A DNA stretch of 64,000 nucleotides from Pelagihabitans sp965238025. Lineage in GTDB: Bacteria; Bacteroidota; Bacteroidia; Flavobacteriales; Flavobacteriaceae. Location of the stretch: the NCBI GenBank assembly GCA_965238025.1, contig OZ250162.1:2976001-3040000 (forward strand), in the 5' to 3' direction. Of the stretch, positions 18,116 to 27,545 are shown one piece after another. How positions within the stretch are numbered: position 1 is the first letter of the stretch; each line of letters starts with the position of its first letter. The translations under genes were made by a program, and so were the position numbers. The notes beneath the pieces are model-generated. The model was given only the letters and a program-made list of their open reading frames with translations, did no database searches and was not told where the DNA came from.

Positions 18116-19198
18116 ATGAATCAAAATTTTAGACACTTTCTAAAATTACTTTGGCAATCCATTGTATTCTGGACACTTGCCATGTTCTGTTATGCGATTT
18201 TCCGATATTTTGGAGCAGATCAAGAAATCGCTTTTCAACTAAAAGAAGGTTTTGATGCCAAGAGAGCCCTTAGAGAGCCACTGTTGGTGTTTACCGTGGT
18301 AGGACTTGGATTGGGCATTTTATATGCGCTTGTAGATTTTATGTTTGAAAAATATGCTCCGAAAAAAATTTCTTTGGGCCTTGCTCTTTTAATTAGAACA
18401 TTGCTTCATTTTATCGCCACTATCTTTGTTATAAATGCCGTGGGTAGGTCGGCTTCCAAGATTTTTGAGGTAAATGTTGACTTCGAGTTTGGATGGTGGT
18501 TCTATCAGAAACGCTTTTGGGGAGCAATGTTTTATATCATTGTCTCCTCTTTCGTTTTCTCATTCGTGAAAATAGCCATGGAACGATTCGGCAAAGGGGT
18601 ATTTCTAAAAATGCTAATAGGAAAGTATAAAAACCCAAAAGAAGAAAAGCGCATTTTTATGTTTTTAGATTTAAAAGATTCTACCACTATTGCTGAAAGC
18701 TTGGGTCACCATAAGTACAGCCAATTTATTCAAGACTGTTTTTTAGACCTCAATGAAGTGGTGTTGGATTATAACGCCGAAATTTATCAGTATGTTGGTG
18801 ATGAGGCCGTTTTAAGCTGGCCGTATAAAAAAGGCTTGGCCAATAACAATTGTATCGGACTGTTTTTTGCCTTTCAAGAACAACGTCTCACGCGAAAAGA
18901 GTATTATCTGCAAAAATACGGGGTGTACCCTAAGTTTAAAGCAGGTTTACATGGGGGTGCCCTTATGGTCGCCGAAGTAGGTTCCGTAAAAAAGGAACTG
19001 GCATACCACGGCGATGTCATTAATACGTCAGCTAGAATTCAGGCCGAATGCAACAAGCACAATGTTACCTTATTGCTTTCCGAAAAACTCTTGAAAGATC
19101 TAAAGATTGACGATTTTTCGACCTCCAAATTGTTGGGAAACGTTTTGCTTAAAGGCAAACAGGAAGAAGTTAAGATTCACACTATTCAAAAAGTTTAG
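18116..19198 (+). CDS. Membrane adenylate/guanylate cyclase
   Basis: A 360-aa protein with four membrane helices (about residues 15-32, 55-75, 88-110 and 135-152) and a class III nucleotide cyclase domain from about residue 175 to 355. The two metal-binding aspartates fit D185 (FLDLKDST) and D229 (YQYVGDEAVLSW). A GLHGG segment and the NTSARIQ helix complete the fold. It converts ATP (possibly GTP) to the cyclic nucleotide in the cytoplasm. It lies 22 bases after the RND pump gene and 11 before a K+ channel gene, suggesting one transcript. ATP versus GTP specificity is uncertain. Confidence 0.88.
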   Translation: MNQNFRHFLKLLWQSIVFWTLAMFCYAIFRYFGADQEIAFQLKEGFDAKRALREPLLVFTVVGLGLGILYALVDFMFEKYAPKKISLGLALLIRTLLHFIATIFVINAVGRSASKIFEVNVDFEFGWWFYQKRFWGAMFYIIVSSFVFSFVKIAMERFGKGVFLKMLIGKYKNPKEEKRIFMFLDLKDSTTIAESLGHHKYSQFIQDCFLDLNEVVLDYNAEIYQYVGDEAVLSWPYKKGLANNNCIGLFFAFQEQRLTRKEYYLQKYGVYPKFKAGLHGGALMVAEVGSVKKELAYHGDVINTSARIQAECNKHNVTLLLSEKLLKDLKIDDFSTSKLLGNVLLKGKQEEVKIHTIQKV

Positions 19199-19209
19199 AT
19201 CGCTTCAAT

Positions 19210-19878
19210 ATGATAGATAACTTATATAAACATCGGTTTGAAATTTTCCTAACAACACAACTCATGATTTTATTCGGTTCGCTGTTGTTTCCTCACGACA
19301 TTTTTGAGTACACCATACTTCCCATTCTTTACCTCATTAGTATAGCTGCGGGTATTTTAATGATCTCCAAACGCAAGAAATTAATGTGGTTTTTTATTGC
19401 CTTATTCATGGTTGCCGCGATTATGTTTGGATCAAGTATGGTATCGCGAACAGAGAATACGGATAATATTTTAGCACGTTTATCCATTTACTTTGTATTT
19501 CACATCATAGTAACATGGAATATCATACAACAGGTGTGGAAAGCAAAACGGGTGACCAAAAATGTAATCATGGGGTTGATGAGCGGTTACATTTCTTTGG
19601 GTTTTTTGGCATTCTTCCTCTTTATGTCCATAGAGCTTACCCACCCTGGCGCCTTTATAGGAGTTTTAATGGATAGCTCTGATTTTGGGGTTAGATCAGA
19701 TGGCATTCTCTACTATGCCTATATCACTCTATTGACCATTGGCTATGGTGAAATCGTGCCGACGATTCCCATTGCTCAAAAAGCGGCCATTTTAGTTGGC
19801 CTGGTGGGCCAGTTTTATATGGTCATTATTACCGCTGTTGTTGTTGAGAAGTATATCAAGCATTCTGCGAAAGATTAG
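19210..19878 (+). CDS. Potassium channel-like protein
   Basis: A 222-aa integral membrane protein with about six hydrophobic segments. The last two flank a pore loop with the potassium selectivity filter TIGYG at residues 176-180 (LLTIGYGEIVP). It has no RCK, cyclic-nucleotide-binding or other cytoplasmic ligand domain. The fourth segment lacks an obvious arginine ladder, so voltage gating is doubtful. It begins 11 bases after the cyclase gene. Conduction of K+ is strongly suggested by the filter; gating and any link to cyclic nucleotides are unknown. Confidence 0.85.
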   Translation: MIDNLYKHRFEIFLTTQLMILFGSLLFPHDIFEYTILPILYLISIAAGILMISKRKKLMWFFIALFMVAAIMFGSSMVSRTENTDNILARLSIYFVFHIIVTWNIIQQVWKAKRVTKNVIMGLMSGYISLGFLAFFLFMSIELTHPGAFIGVLMDSSDFGVRSDGILYYAYITLLTIGYGEIVPTIPIAQKAAILVGLVGQFYMVIITAVVVEKYIKHSAKD

Positions 19879-19975
19879 TGTTTTTTACGTATGATTCAAT
19901 TGTAAATTCATAATCAAGTTGGGAACTTCTAAAGAAATTTGAAGAACAACTGGGATAACAAATTCATACTACCAT

Positions 19976-20091
19976 GTCAGTCTGAGCGCAGTCGAAGGCC
20001 TTGTTATTATGAGGAATGTCTGGGATCCCTTCAGACGGTCACTTCGACAGGCCCGCCCGACTGAAGTCGTTCGGGCGGGCTCAGCGAGACA
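19976..20091. repeat. Dispersed inverted intergenic repeat (GTCAGTCTGAG family)
   Basis: The 392-base gap between the K+ channel and the DUF3570 gene holds GTCAGTCTGAGCGCAGTCGA on the left and a related inverted arm (TTCGACAGGC ... CTCAGCGAGAC) on the right, the pattern of a dispersed palindromic element common in Bacteroidetes intergenic DNA. It contains a GC-rich hairpin at 20051-20080. No gene is visible in the gap. Confidence 0.6.
20051..20080. repeat. GC-rich hairpin
   Basis: GCCCGCCCGA and TCGGGCGGGC form a perfect 10-bp stem with a 10-base loop. A similar CCCGCCCG...CGGGCGGG hairpin is inserted in the cassette-array repeat at 56057-56089. Confidence 0.7.
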
Positions 20092-20202
20092 TATCGGTTT
20101 CTTTGACCTTTGATCAGTATTTTATGAAATAATTTCAATGATAGTTCGGTTGCCAGCAACTACTATGTACACGCAAATATTCTTAAAGCTAAACTTTAAC
20201 GG

Positions 20203-20228
20203 TTCCTCCCTTCTGATAAAGGGAGGAA
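20203..20228. terminator. Hairpin downstream of the DUF3570 gene
   Basis: TTCCTCCCTT and AAGGGAGGAA pair perfectly around a 6-base loop. It lies 43 bases beyond the DUF3570 stop on the minus strand. No strong T-run follows, so it may be an mRNA 3' structure or another dispersed repeat rather than a true terminator. Confidence 0.4.
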
Positions 20229-20270
20229 TGAATTGCTCGTCTAAGGCGGGCAAGAAGGGATACCGTCTGG

Positions 20271-21731
20271 TTAATCCATTACAAACTTAAAACCTACGCC
20301 AAAGTAGCTTGCTTTTAAGCCCGTATTTCGGTTATAGTTATTGTATTTAAAGTCAATACTTTTTAATCCAAATTTCCATGTTTTTAATTTGGTGAATACA
20401 TCCGTATATGAGACACCAAACCCATATTGAGAGGCATTGTATTTAGAAAGGTCGTAATCAGAAGTATAGAATTCGCTGGTAGATAAATGAGTATCAAAAG
20501 GTGCAAAATAATCCATTTGGGTCTGCGTATAATAACGATACGACGGGTACAGTGTGAACTTGGGCGAAATCTTTATGGGAACCTCCAAACTCGCCGTATG
20601 CGAATTCAAACCCCAATCATCCGTATAATACCTATAATAGGTACGTAAAGAAAAGACTTCATTGAGGTAATAGTTAAAGCGCATGCCTATTGGAATTTTT
20701 AGTCGATTACTGGGCAAACGTTCTATATCATCGGCCAATTGAAAAACATCAGTATTATCGGGGGAGGTATAGTTGGGTATGCTTGCCGCATTGCCTACAA
20801 AATAATTTGGGGTATCGGCAAAGTAAACACGTTGCATAGGGTTACCCAACCATCCGCTTTGCTGTATAACATCTAAAAAGAACGATATTTGTGCATTTTT
20901 ACTCAAAATTTGAGAAAAGGATAACGATAGGGCATAGGTATTTCTTTTCTTATCGTTAATCAGTCCTAAATTCGCAACCTTGTTCGGGTTCCATGTAAGC
21001 TCATTTTTATCGGTTAGATTTCCTTGTTCGTCGTAAAAGGGAATACCAGTAAAAAAGCCCGCATTTACATCACCGTTCACCTCCAAATAAGTATCCAGTT
21101 CAGTCGGGTATTTCGGAATCCAACTGTCTAAAAAGACATTGCCCGTTATGCCTATTTCTGTATTTTTTTCATTGAACAAACGGGTATATCCACCACCAAA
21201 ACCTATGGACGTATAATCGTATTCCGTGGCAAATGATGCATTGGCGCTTACAATCTGATTTCTATCATCAGAGCTATGTGAATAACCAGCTGTTATACTG
21301 CCCCAAGTATCTTGTCGCGAAGCACCGGAAGAAGCAACCCATGGACTCCCAACAACATCCTGGGGGTTGGCGACCGGCCCTCCCTCGTCATCATCGTCAT
21401 CATCATATCCTCCCGAAGCACCGGAAAGATCAAAAGGATCTAGATTACTGGAAGATGCGGAGGTATAGGTAGAAAACCCCGCATCTATAGTAAGCACATC
21501 ATCGGCATTCAAGGGAATACTGACCACAATTGAAGGCGCTACATCGGTAAGCCGTTCGTCACCGATTCCTCCAGTAACCGAAGCATTGTTGCCTGTTTGC
21601 TCATAATAACTAGAAAGAATATCGACCTCGGTTTTTTCCAGAACCCGCTTTTTATATTCATCCACATTCTCCTGTTGACCTGTAAGCTGAATGGAAATCA
21701 ACATTGTAAAACCAAAAAATATATACCTCAT
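20271..21731 (-). CDS. DUF3570 outer-membrane beta-barrel protein
   Basis: A 486-aa protein with a signal peptide (cleavage near the GQQ after residue 18), a low-complexity acidic run (YDDDDDDEG, about residues 110-120), and then many alternating aromatic beta-strands ending in FGVGFKFVMD, typical of an outer-membrane barrel with a C-terminal aromatic strand. It is the last gene of a four-gene minus-strand operon (thioredoxin, ApbE, DUF4266, DUF3570). The conserved association suggests a membrane redox complex, but no activity is known to me. The acidic run could bind Ca2+ (inference). Confidence 0.85.
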   Translation of the reverse strand: MRYIFFGFTMLISIQLTGQQENVDEYKKRVLEKTEVDILSSYYEQTGNNASVTGGIGDERLTDVAPSIVVSIPLNADDVLTIDAGFSTYTSASSSNLDPFDLSGASGGYDDDDDDEGGPVANPQDVVGSPWVASSGASRQDTWGSITAGYSHSSDDRNQIVSANASFATEYDYTSIGFGGGYTRLFNEKNTEIGITGNVFLDSWIPKYPTELDTYLEVNGDVNAGFFTGIPFYDEQGNLTDKNELTWNPNKVANLGLINDKKRNTYALSLSFSQILSKNAQISFFLDVIQQSGWLGNPMQRVYFADTPNYFVGNAASIPNYTSPDNTDVFQLADDIERLPSNRLKIPIGMRFNYYLNEVFSLRTYYRYYTDDWGLNSHTASLEVPIKISPKFTLYPSYRYYTQTQMDYFAPFDTHLSTSEFYTSDYDLSKYNASQYGFGVSYTDVFTKLKTWKFGLKSIDFKYNNYNRNTGLKASYFGVGFKFVMD

Positions 21732-21740
21732 AAATCTTAT

Positions 21741-21950
21741 TTAATTACAACCACAACCACCACCGGATTTTCCTCCATTGGCACCGGATGCTCCTTCGCG
21801 ATAGACTTGATAGCTTGTTTCAAACTTTGTGAATTTCTTATCGGCCAACAACATGTCAGGGTCATTCAGGTTTACTTTTTCATACTCTTTTACGACTACG
21901 CAAGACGATAAACTGAAAAGCGCGATACAAACAATGACTACTTTTTTCAT
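21741..21950 (-). CDS. DUF4266 small lipoprotein
   Basis: A 69-aa lipoprotein with the signal MKKVVIVCIALFSLSSC and a mature part ending in a glycine- and cysteine-rich tail (GGKSGGGCGCN). The sequence VNLNDPDMLL is characteristic of DUF4266. The tail cysteines could bind a metal or form a disulfide or thioether link, which would fit the neighbouring thioredoxin and FMN transferase (inference). Its start overlaps the ApbE stop by 4 bases (ATGA), and the DUF3570 gene follows after 9 bases. Confidence 0.85.
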   Translation of the reverse strand: MKKVVIVCIALFSLSSCVVVKEYEKVNLNDPDMLLADKKFTKFETSYQVYREGASGANGGKSGGGCGCN

Positions 21951-22942
21951 TTTTCTAATTGATTTAATTCGATATGATCGGAGGTAATGATCTTGTTTCC
22001 GCCGTCAATGATGATACATTCTACACCCTTTAACTGATTGATAAAATGAAGCCCGGTCTCCTTACCCATAACAAAGATGGAAGTAGCAAGGGCATCCGCT
22101 AGTTCTGCAGTTTCCGTAAAAACGGTTACACTTAATATTCCAGAACTCGGATACCCTGTTCGCGGATCAATAATGTGGGAATACAATTTACCTTCTAGGG
22201 TGATATATTTTTCATAATTTCCGGAGGTTACGACCGCCCTATTATTCACAGGTAACCATGAGAACACTTTTTTCTTGTTTAGAGGGTTGACTATGGCAAC
22301 CATCCAATCTTCGCCGTTGGGCTGTTTGCCCCAGGTATTTAAATCCCCTGCGGCGTTTATAATTCCAGATTGAACACCTTTTTGTTGTAAGAGGGCTTTG
22401 GCCCTGTCGGCCGCATACCCTTTACCAAGGGCACCAAAGCCAATCTTCATTCCTTTGTTCTTTAAGAAAACCGTTCGCTTTTCTTTGTTCAATACAATGT
22501 TTTGATACCCGACCCTTTGTACCGATTTTCGAATGGCGGTCTCCTCCGGCATCTTGGTCATTGAGCCATCAAATTTCCAGATTCGGTCCATAGACGCATA
22601 ACTGATATCAAATGCACCATCGGTAAGTTGAGATACCTTTAAGGCCCGTTCAATCAATAAAAAGAGCTCATTATCAACTGCAACAGGGGTGATCCCTGCA
22701 TTTTTATTGACCAAGGAAGTTTGAGAATTGGGATCCCATGAAGAAATCAATTTTTCAATTCGTGTAATTTCTACGATGGCAAGGTCGATATAAGACAGAC
22801 CTTGGGTTTCATTTTCAGCCGATACCGTAATATCGAAACGACTACCCATTAATTTTGCGGTACGCTGAAATACTTCTTGTGCGGCAACGCAATGCACGGT
22901 TAAAAAAATGCATCCGAATACAAATAGCTTTCTGATATCCAT
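21947..22942 (-). CDS. apbE: FAD:protein FMN transferase
   Basis: A 331-aa ApbE-family protein with a signal peptide (about residues 1-21). Family landmarks are visible: DISYA near residue 112, GFGALGKGYAADRA at 168-181, INAAGDLNTWG at about 195-205, and SHIIDPRTGYPSSG from residue 255 with the metal-binding region. ApbE transfers FMN from FAD to a Thr/Ser of periplasmic redox proteins. I found no obvious [S/D]GAT-type acceptor motif in the two neighbouring gene products, so its target is not evident here. It lies 1 base from the thioredoxin stop and overlaps the DUF4266 gene. Confidence 0.93.
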   Translation of the reverse strand: MDIRKLFVFGCIFLTVHCVAAQEVFQRTAKLMGSRFDITVSAENETQGLSYIDLAIVEITRIEKLISSWDPNSQTSLVNKNAGITPVAVDNELFLLIERALKVSQLTDGAFDISYASMDRIWKFDGSMTKMPEETAIRKSVQRVGYQNIVLNKEKRTVFLKNKGMKIGFGALGKGYAADRAKALLQQKGVQSGIINAAGDLNTWGKQPNGEDWMVAIVNPLNKKKVFSWLPVNNRAVVTSGNYEKYITLEGKLYSHIIDPRTGYPSSGILSVTVFTETAELADALATSIFVMGKETGLHFINQLKGVECIIIDGGNKIITSDHIELNQLEK

Positions 22943-22943
22943 A

Positions 22944-23384
22944 TTACTTGAGAAAAGCGTTTAGTTCATTATAATATGCCGAAGGGGTCGTTTTCTTGTA
23001 CCCCGTGGTTCCCAAAACTTCTCCAGAGTTGTTGAGTACCACAACCAGTGGAAAATGCCCGTTTGGATTATATTTTTCTGCAAGTGAATTATTATGCTGC
23101 GCCTGCTCTAAGACCAGCTTATTTTTTTTCTTTCTCGGAAAGTCGGCCTTTAGCATGACCAGTTCATTCTCGGCCAGTTTTTTAAATTCATTGGTACTCC
23201 AAATTTCCTGGTCCAGTTTAATACATGGTGCACACCAGTCAGAGCCTTGAAAAACAAGCACAATGGCCTTGTTTTCTTCTTTTGCCATCACTTTGGCCTC
23301 TTCTAAATTGGTTTTCCATTCTTGGGCGTTTATTGTTGTTATGGCAAACAGGAACAATAAAACAAGTAGGGTTTTTTCTTTCAT
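22944..23384 (-). CDS. Periplasmic thioredoxin-like protein
   Basis: A 146-aa protein counted from the ATG at 23384. The frame stays open 86 codons further upstream, but that part overlaps the divergent sigma gene, and a clean signal peptide (MKEKTLLVLLFLFAITTINA) begins at this ATG. The redox motif WCAPC is at residues 50-54, followed by KADFPRKK and NGHFPLVVV with the cis-proline. It resembles DsbD-gamma/thiol:disulfide proteins acting in the periplasm. It is the first gene of the ApbE/DUF4266/DUF3570 operon and probably keeps a partner cysteine reduced (inference). Confidence 0.87.
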   Translation of the reverse strand: MKEKTLLVLLFLFAITTINAQEWKTNLEEAKVMAKEENKAIVLVFQGSDWCAPCIKLDQEIWSTNEFKKLAENELVMLKADFPRKKKNKLVLEQAQHNNSLAEKYNPNGHFPLVVVLNNSGEVLGTTGYKKTTPSAYYNELNAFLK

Positions 23385-23510
23385 CGGTTTAATTTTAAGC
23401 AGTGTATTAATGCTGCATTTATAGTTTAAGACAGACAAAAAAGAATACACCCTATTTTTTTTAGGACTTTTTTCGAACTTTGTTATTTTTACCGTCTCTA
23501 TCAAGACTTT

Positions 23511-24032
23511 ATGCCTGAAAAAGAACCCTCGATTTGTGAACCCAAAAATTATAATCAATTGTTTCGCGATTATTATGAGTCGGCCACAAAGTTTGTCTAC
23601 TATAAATGCGGTAATCTGCAGCAGGCCGAGGATATTGTTCAAAATGTATTTATTAAATTGTGGGAGTTGTGCGCTACCATTTCTTTCTATAAGGCCAAAT
23701 CTTATATTTATAAAGCCTGTAACAATTCGTTTTTAAATGAGGTTGCCCACCGGAAAGTGGTACTGAAACATCAAAAAACAATTGTAAACCGATCCAATAT
23801 CGAAAACCCGGAGTTTTTGATCGAGCTTGATGAATTTAGAGAGAAACTTACGGCGGCTATTAGCGACCTGCCGATAAAGGAAAGGGAGGTTTTCCTATTA
23901 AGTAGAATGGAAAAGAAAACCTATGCCGAAATAGCGGAAATTATGGGATTAACGGTCAAGGCCATTGAACGTAGAATGAGTAAGGCACTATTGCAGTTAA
24001 GGGAAGTATTGGGTAAGGAAATTAAAATTTAA
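23511..24032 (+). CDS. FecI-type ECF sigma factor
   Basis: A 173-aa ECF sigma factor of the Bacteroidetes FecI-like class. Region 2 includes QAEDIVQNVFIKLWE (about residues 40-54), and region 4 includes EREVFLLSRMEKKTYAEIAE with the VKAIERRMSKALLQLR recognition helix. It is transcribed divergently from the thioredoxin operon and followed after 70 bases by its likely anti-sigma FecR gene and a TonB receptor. This is the classical surface-signalling trio, in which the receptor N-terminus signals through FecR to the sigma factor. Confidence 0.92.
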   Translation: MPEKEPSICEPKNYNQLFRDYYESATKFVYYKCGNLQQAEDIVQNVFIKLWELCATISFYKAKSYIYKACNNSFLNEVAHRKVVLKHQKTIVNRSNIENPEFLIELDEFREKLTAAISDLPIKEREVFLLSRMEKKTYAEIAEIMGLTVKAIERRMSKALLQLREVLGKEIKI

Positions 24033-24102
24033 ACAAGCGCTAAAATAGGGTGTTTTCGTTTTTACCTGTCAAATAAGTAATACCATTATAACAACCAAGC
24101 CT

Positions 24103-25014
24103 ATGGAGAAATATTACACCGACGAATCTTTTTTAGCACGATGGATTTCAGGAGACCTTTCTGAAGAAGAACGGGTTGCATTTGAAAAAACCGATGCCTT
24201 TAAGCAATTTTCTATCATAAATAGGGAGGCCCAACTATTGGATGGACCTGTTATAGATACCGAAGCTGCCTTGGAAAAGGTAAACCGTAAGTTAAACAAT
24301 GAGCAATCCAAGCCTAAGGTAAGGCGCTTAAGGTGGCTTGCCGCCGCTGCCAGTATTGCCGTCATTTTTGGACTATTCACTTTTTTTAACGCAACGAAAA
24401 CCTATACTACAGGAATAGGTGAAAAACAAACGATAGCACTTGCCGATGGTTCTGTAATTGAATTAAATGCAAACTCAAGCCTTTCACACAAGCGCTTTTC
24501 TTGGTTGGATGATAAGCAGGTGCACTTAAAAGGGGAGGGCTTCTTTTCCATTATTAGAGGCGAGGGGTTTAAGGTCAATACTTCTAAGGGCCTTGTTTCC
24601 GTTTTGGGCACAAAATTCAATATTTACGATCGATCGTCCTTTGAAATCAAATGTTACGAAGGAAGCGTTGGTTTTGATATAAAAACCGCTTCTACGGATA
24701 CCCAAGTGCTCACCAAGGGCATGATGCTCGATTTGGAGAACGATATAATAAGAACCGGTACATTTTCCAAAGAGATTCCTTATTGGAAACAGGGGTATTC
24801 ATCGTTTATAGATCAACCCCTATCCGAGGTACTTGCAGAATTTGAAAATCAATTTCCGGTTAAATTCATAAAAAATGATGTTGACACGAATCGCTTGTTC
24901 ACAGGGCAGTTTGGCCATGATGATATGAACAAGGCGTTGCAAACTACTTTGGCTCCAATGGGTATCAAATACACGATTTCTTCCGATAAAAAAAGTATTA
25001 CCTTGGTAGAATAG
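24103..25014 (+). CDS. FecR-type anti-sigma factor
   Basis: A 303-aa single-pass inner-membrane regulator. A cytoplasmic N-terminal region (about residues 1-75) precedes one membrane helix (about 78-96), then a periplasmic FecR domain with the typical QTIALADGSVIELNANSS segment and VLGTKFNIY. The C-terminal part (about 220-300) resembles a secretin/TonB short-N-terminal-like domain and probably contacts the receptor STN domain. It is 4 bases from the downstream receptor gene, so the two are translationally close. It likely holds the upstream sigma factor until the receptor binds its ligand. Confidence 0.92.
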   Translation: MEKYYTDESFLARWISGDLSEEERVAFEKTDAFKQFSIINREAQLLDGPVIDTEAALEKVNRKLNNEQSKPKVRRLRWLAAAASIAVIFGLFTFFNATKTYTTGIGEKQTIALADGSVIELNANSSLSHKRFSWLDDKQVHLKGEGFFSIIRGEGFKVNTSKGLVSVLGTKFNIYDRSSFEIKCYEGSVGFDIKTASTDTQVLTKGMMLDLENDIIRTGTFSKEIPYWKQGYSSFIDQPLSEVLAEFENQFPVKFIKNDVDTNRLFTGQFGHDDMNKALQTTLAPMGIKYTISSDKKSITLVE

Positions 25015-25018
25015 ACAA

Positions 25019-27364
25019 ATGAAATATCTTTTTTTCATACTACTGTTCTGGTATTCCCTTTTCGCTTACTCACAGGAAAAAAAGGATTACGATTATTCCG
25101 ATGTCCCTTTGGTAGACGTGATTCAGGATATAGAAGCTAAAAACGACCTCGTCTTTTCCTTTGCAAATGATATTATTACAGGGAAACACATTAGCCTAAA
25201 TGCCGAACAAATTACCTTAACCGAACTCCTATCTATTCTAGAAGAGCAAACGGGTCTTGTTTTTAAGCGGGTAGATGAAAAACAGTTGGCAATACTTCCA
25301 GAGGAAACCGACACCTCAGGAACCCAGGAACTGAAAGAGGTGGTGGTAACAGGATATATTACGAGCGGTATCGATAGAAAAACGGACGGATCAATTTCTA
25401 TAAATCAAAAATCCTTGGGAATTTTACCAGGGTTGACAACTCCGGACATTCTTCAAAGTATTCAGTTGGTACCAGGTATCCGAAGTTTAGACGAGTCGGC
25501 GTCGGGCATTCAAATTAGGGGTGGTTCACCCGATCAAAATTTAATACTATACGACGGAATTAAATTGTACCATTCGGGCTACCTCTTCGGTATGTTTTCC
25601 GCTTTTAATCCCTACGCCATTGAAAAGGCCAGGATATTCAAATCTGGAACCAGCGCCGTTTATGGTGACCGTATTTCTGGCATACTGGATATTTCTTCGG
25701 GCACTGAAATACCTAAAAAAACAACAGGAGGTTTCGGATTAGACGGATTGAGTGCCGATGGCTATATCAAAACAGCTCTAAAGGAAAATCTGGCCCTATA
25801 TTTTTTTGCCCGCCGTTCCTATACCGATTTCTTTAAAAGCCCAACCTATGATTCCTATGCTGAGAAATTATTTTCCAATGGAGGAATCGTCAAAGATCGT
25901 AATGGCAATGTACTCAACGTTATTTCGGATGACGAATATACCGAGGATACCAGTGAAAATGATTTTTCATTTTATGACATCAATTTTAAGACCATCTATT
26001 CCCCTACAAAAAAAGATCGTTTTACCCTCAGCAGCTTGCATACACGCAATACTTTGGATTTCTCTTTTCCCGGGGATGGCGAGGCGAAGCTAGATTCATT
26101 AGTGACCAAAAACAATGGAATAAGCCTCGGTTGGGAGCGTTTAACGCCTGAAGGGAAAAAAGGAGAGATCAATGCGTATTTTTCCCGTTACAATTCCTAT
26201 TATAAAAACAAGGAGGTTTTTGGAACGGTTCTCGAAGAAACCAATGTTAGGGACAACGAAATTACCGATTTAGGGATAGATTTTCGGACATATGGGACTA
26301 TAAACGAACATCAGTCTTACACCTTAGGCTATCAAATATCACATACGAAGGTAGGCTTGGATTTACGCAAGGAATTCCCTGCTAGTCCTGGGCGTAATGT
26401 TAGTCTGCCCTCAGACGGAACCAATTTAAAAAATGCATTTTTTGGAGAGTATACCTATTCCTTGGATAATCTGGCCCATATAAGGGCAGGGCTTCGGTTG
26501 GTACACTATAGCTCGGTTGGGAAGCTGTTGTTAGAACCACGCTTAAATTTTGAATACCCCGTCACCAAATCCATACGAGCCAAGGCGGCCTTGGAAAGAA
26601 GGAATCAACCCATATCGCAATTGATTGAATTTAATCAAACCGAACTTCGTTTGGAAAACAATAGTTGGCAATTGTCAGATGACCTTACCTATCCGCTGCT
26701 TCAAAGCAACCAAGTTTCCGGAGGGATTTTGTTTAGCAACAACGGATTTACCTTGGATATAGATGGCTATTTAAAAAAATTAACAGGGCTAACTTCATAT
26801 ACCAACGGATTTAGCACCCCTTTCGCAGAACTTTCCGAAGGAAAAAGCGAAATTATAGGGGTTGATGTGCTGTTAAAAAAACTGATAGGCAACTATCGGG
26901 TATGGGCAGGATACTCCTTTAATGACATCGTTTATAATTTTTCAGAAATTCAGGAGGACGATTTTAGGGGAAATAATGGGATCACCCATAGTTTTAAAAT
27001 ATCCAATTCATTGAAGGTAAATGATTTTCAATTTGCCCTGGGTTGGCAATACCGAACAGGTGAGCCCTTTTCGCCTATAAATACTTTTGACCCGCTAACG
27101 GCGCAAGTCGAATTTGGAACGATCAATAGCGCCCGCTTAAGGGATTACCACCGTTTGGACGCCTCTGTGATTTATAATTTTAATATAGCTAGCACTACAA
27201 AAGCACAACTCGGGGTTTCCGCCTTAAACCTTTATGATAGAAAAATCCCAATTTCCATTATCTATAGAACGCAAGAAGTTGATGATCAACTGGAACTAAG
27301 ACAGGTAATACAACGCCAATCCCTAGGTTTAACACCAAATATGGTCTTTCGGGTGTTTTTTTAA
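25019..27364 (+). CDS. TonB-dependent receptor with STN signalling domain
   Basis: A 781-aa outer-membrane receptor. The signal peptide covers about residues 1-19, an STN domain about 25-80 (YSDVPLVDVIQDIEAKNDLV), then a plug domain (about 95-215) with KEVVVTGY and the GSPDQNLILYDG segment, and a 22-strand-type barrel ending in an aromatic residue (NMVFRVFF). The carboxypeptidase-like repeat found in SusC proteins is absent and no SusD gene follows, so an iron-chelate or similar small ligand is more likely than a glycan (inference). With the FecR and sigma genes just upstream it forms a trans-envelope signalling unit. Confidence 0.92.
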   Translation: MKYLFFILLFWYSLFAYSQEKKDYDYSDVPLVDVIQDIEAKNDLVFSFANDIITGKHISLNAEQITLTELLSILEEQTGLVFKRVDEKQLAILPEETDTSGTQELKEVVVTGYITSGIDRKTDGSISINQKSLGILPGLTTPDILQSIQLVPGIRSLDESASGIQIRGGSPDQNLILYDGIKLYHSGYLFGMFSAFNPYAIEKARIFKSGTSAVYGDRISGILDISSGTEIPKKTTGGFGLDGLSADGYIKTALKENLALYFFARRSYTDFFKSPTYDSYAEKLFSNGGIVKDRNGNVLNVISDDEYTEDTSENDFSFYDINFKTIYSPTKKDRFTLSSLHTRNTLDFSFPGDGEAKLDSLVTKNNGISLGWERLTPEGKKGEINAYFSRYNSYYKNKEVFGTVLEETNVRDNEITDLGIDFRTYGTINEHQSYTLGYQISHTKVGLDLRKEFPASPGRNVSLPSDGTNLKNAFFGEYTYSLDNLAHIRAGLRLVHYSSVGKLLLEPRLNFEYPVTKSIRAKAALERRNQPISQLIEFNQTELRLENNSWQLSDDLTYPLLQSNQVSGGILFSNNGFTLDIDGYLKKLTGLTSYTNGFSTPFAELSEGKSEIIGVDVLLKKLIGNYRVWAGYSFNDIVYNFSEIQEDDFRGNNGITHSFKISNSLKVNDFQFALGWQYRTGEPFSPINTFDPLTAQVEFGTINSARLRDYHRLDASVIYNFNIASTTKAQLGVSALNLYDRKIPISIIYRTQEVDDQLELRQVIQRQSLGLTPNMVFRVFF

Positions 27365-27545
27365 ACCACAACGAACTGATTTTTTGTCAAGAAATGGCAT
27401 CAACTTTTACCTCATTATTTTATAACTCAAATTTTAACAGTTGTTTTTGTACCAATCTATTGGTTTTCGAAGAAAATAGGAGAAATTGATTTAAATTTAA
27501 TTTTTAAGGGTTGAGAAAAGGATGAAATGACTAAATCAATTTGAA

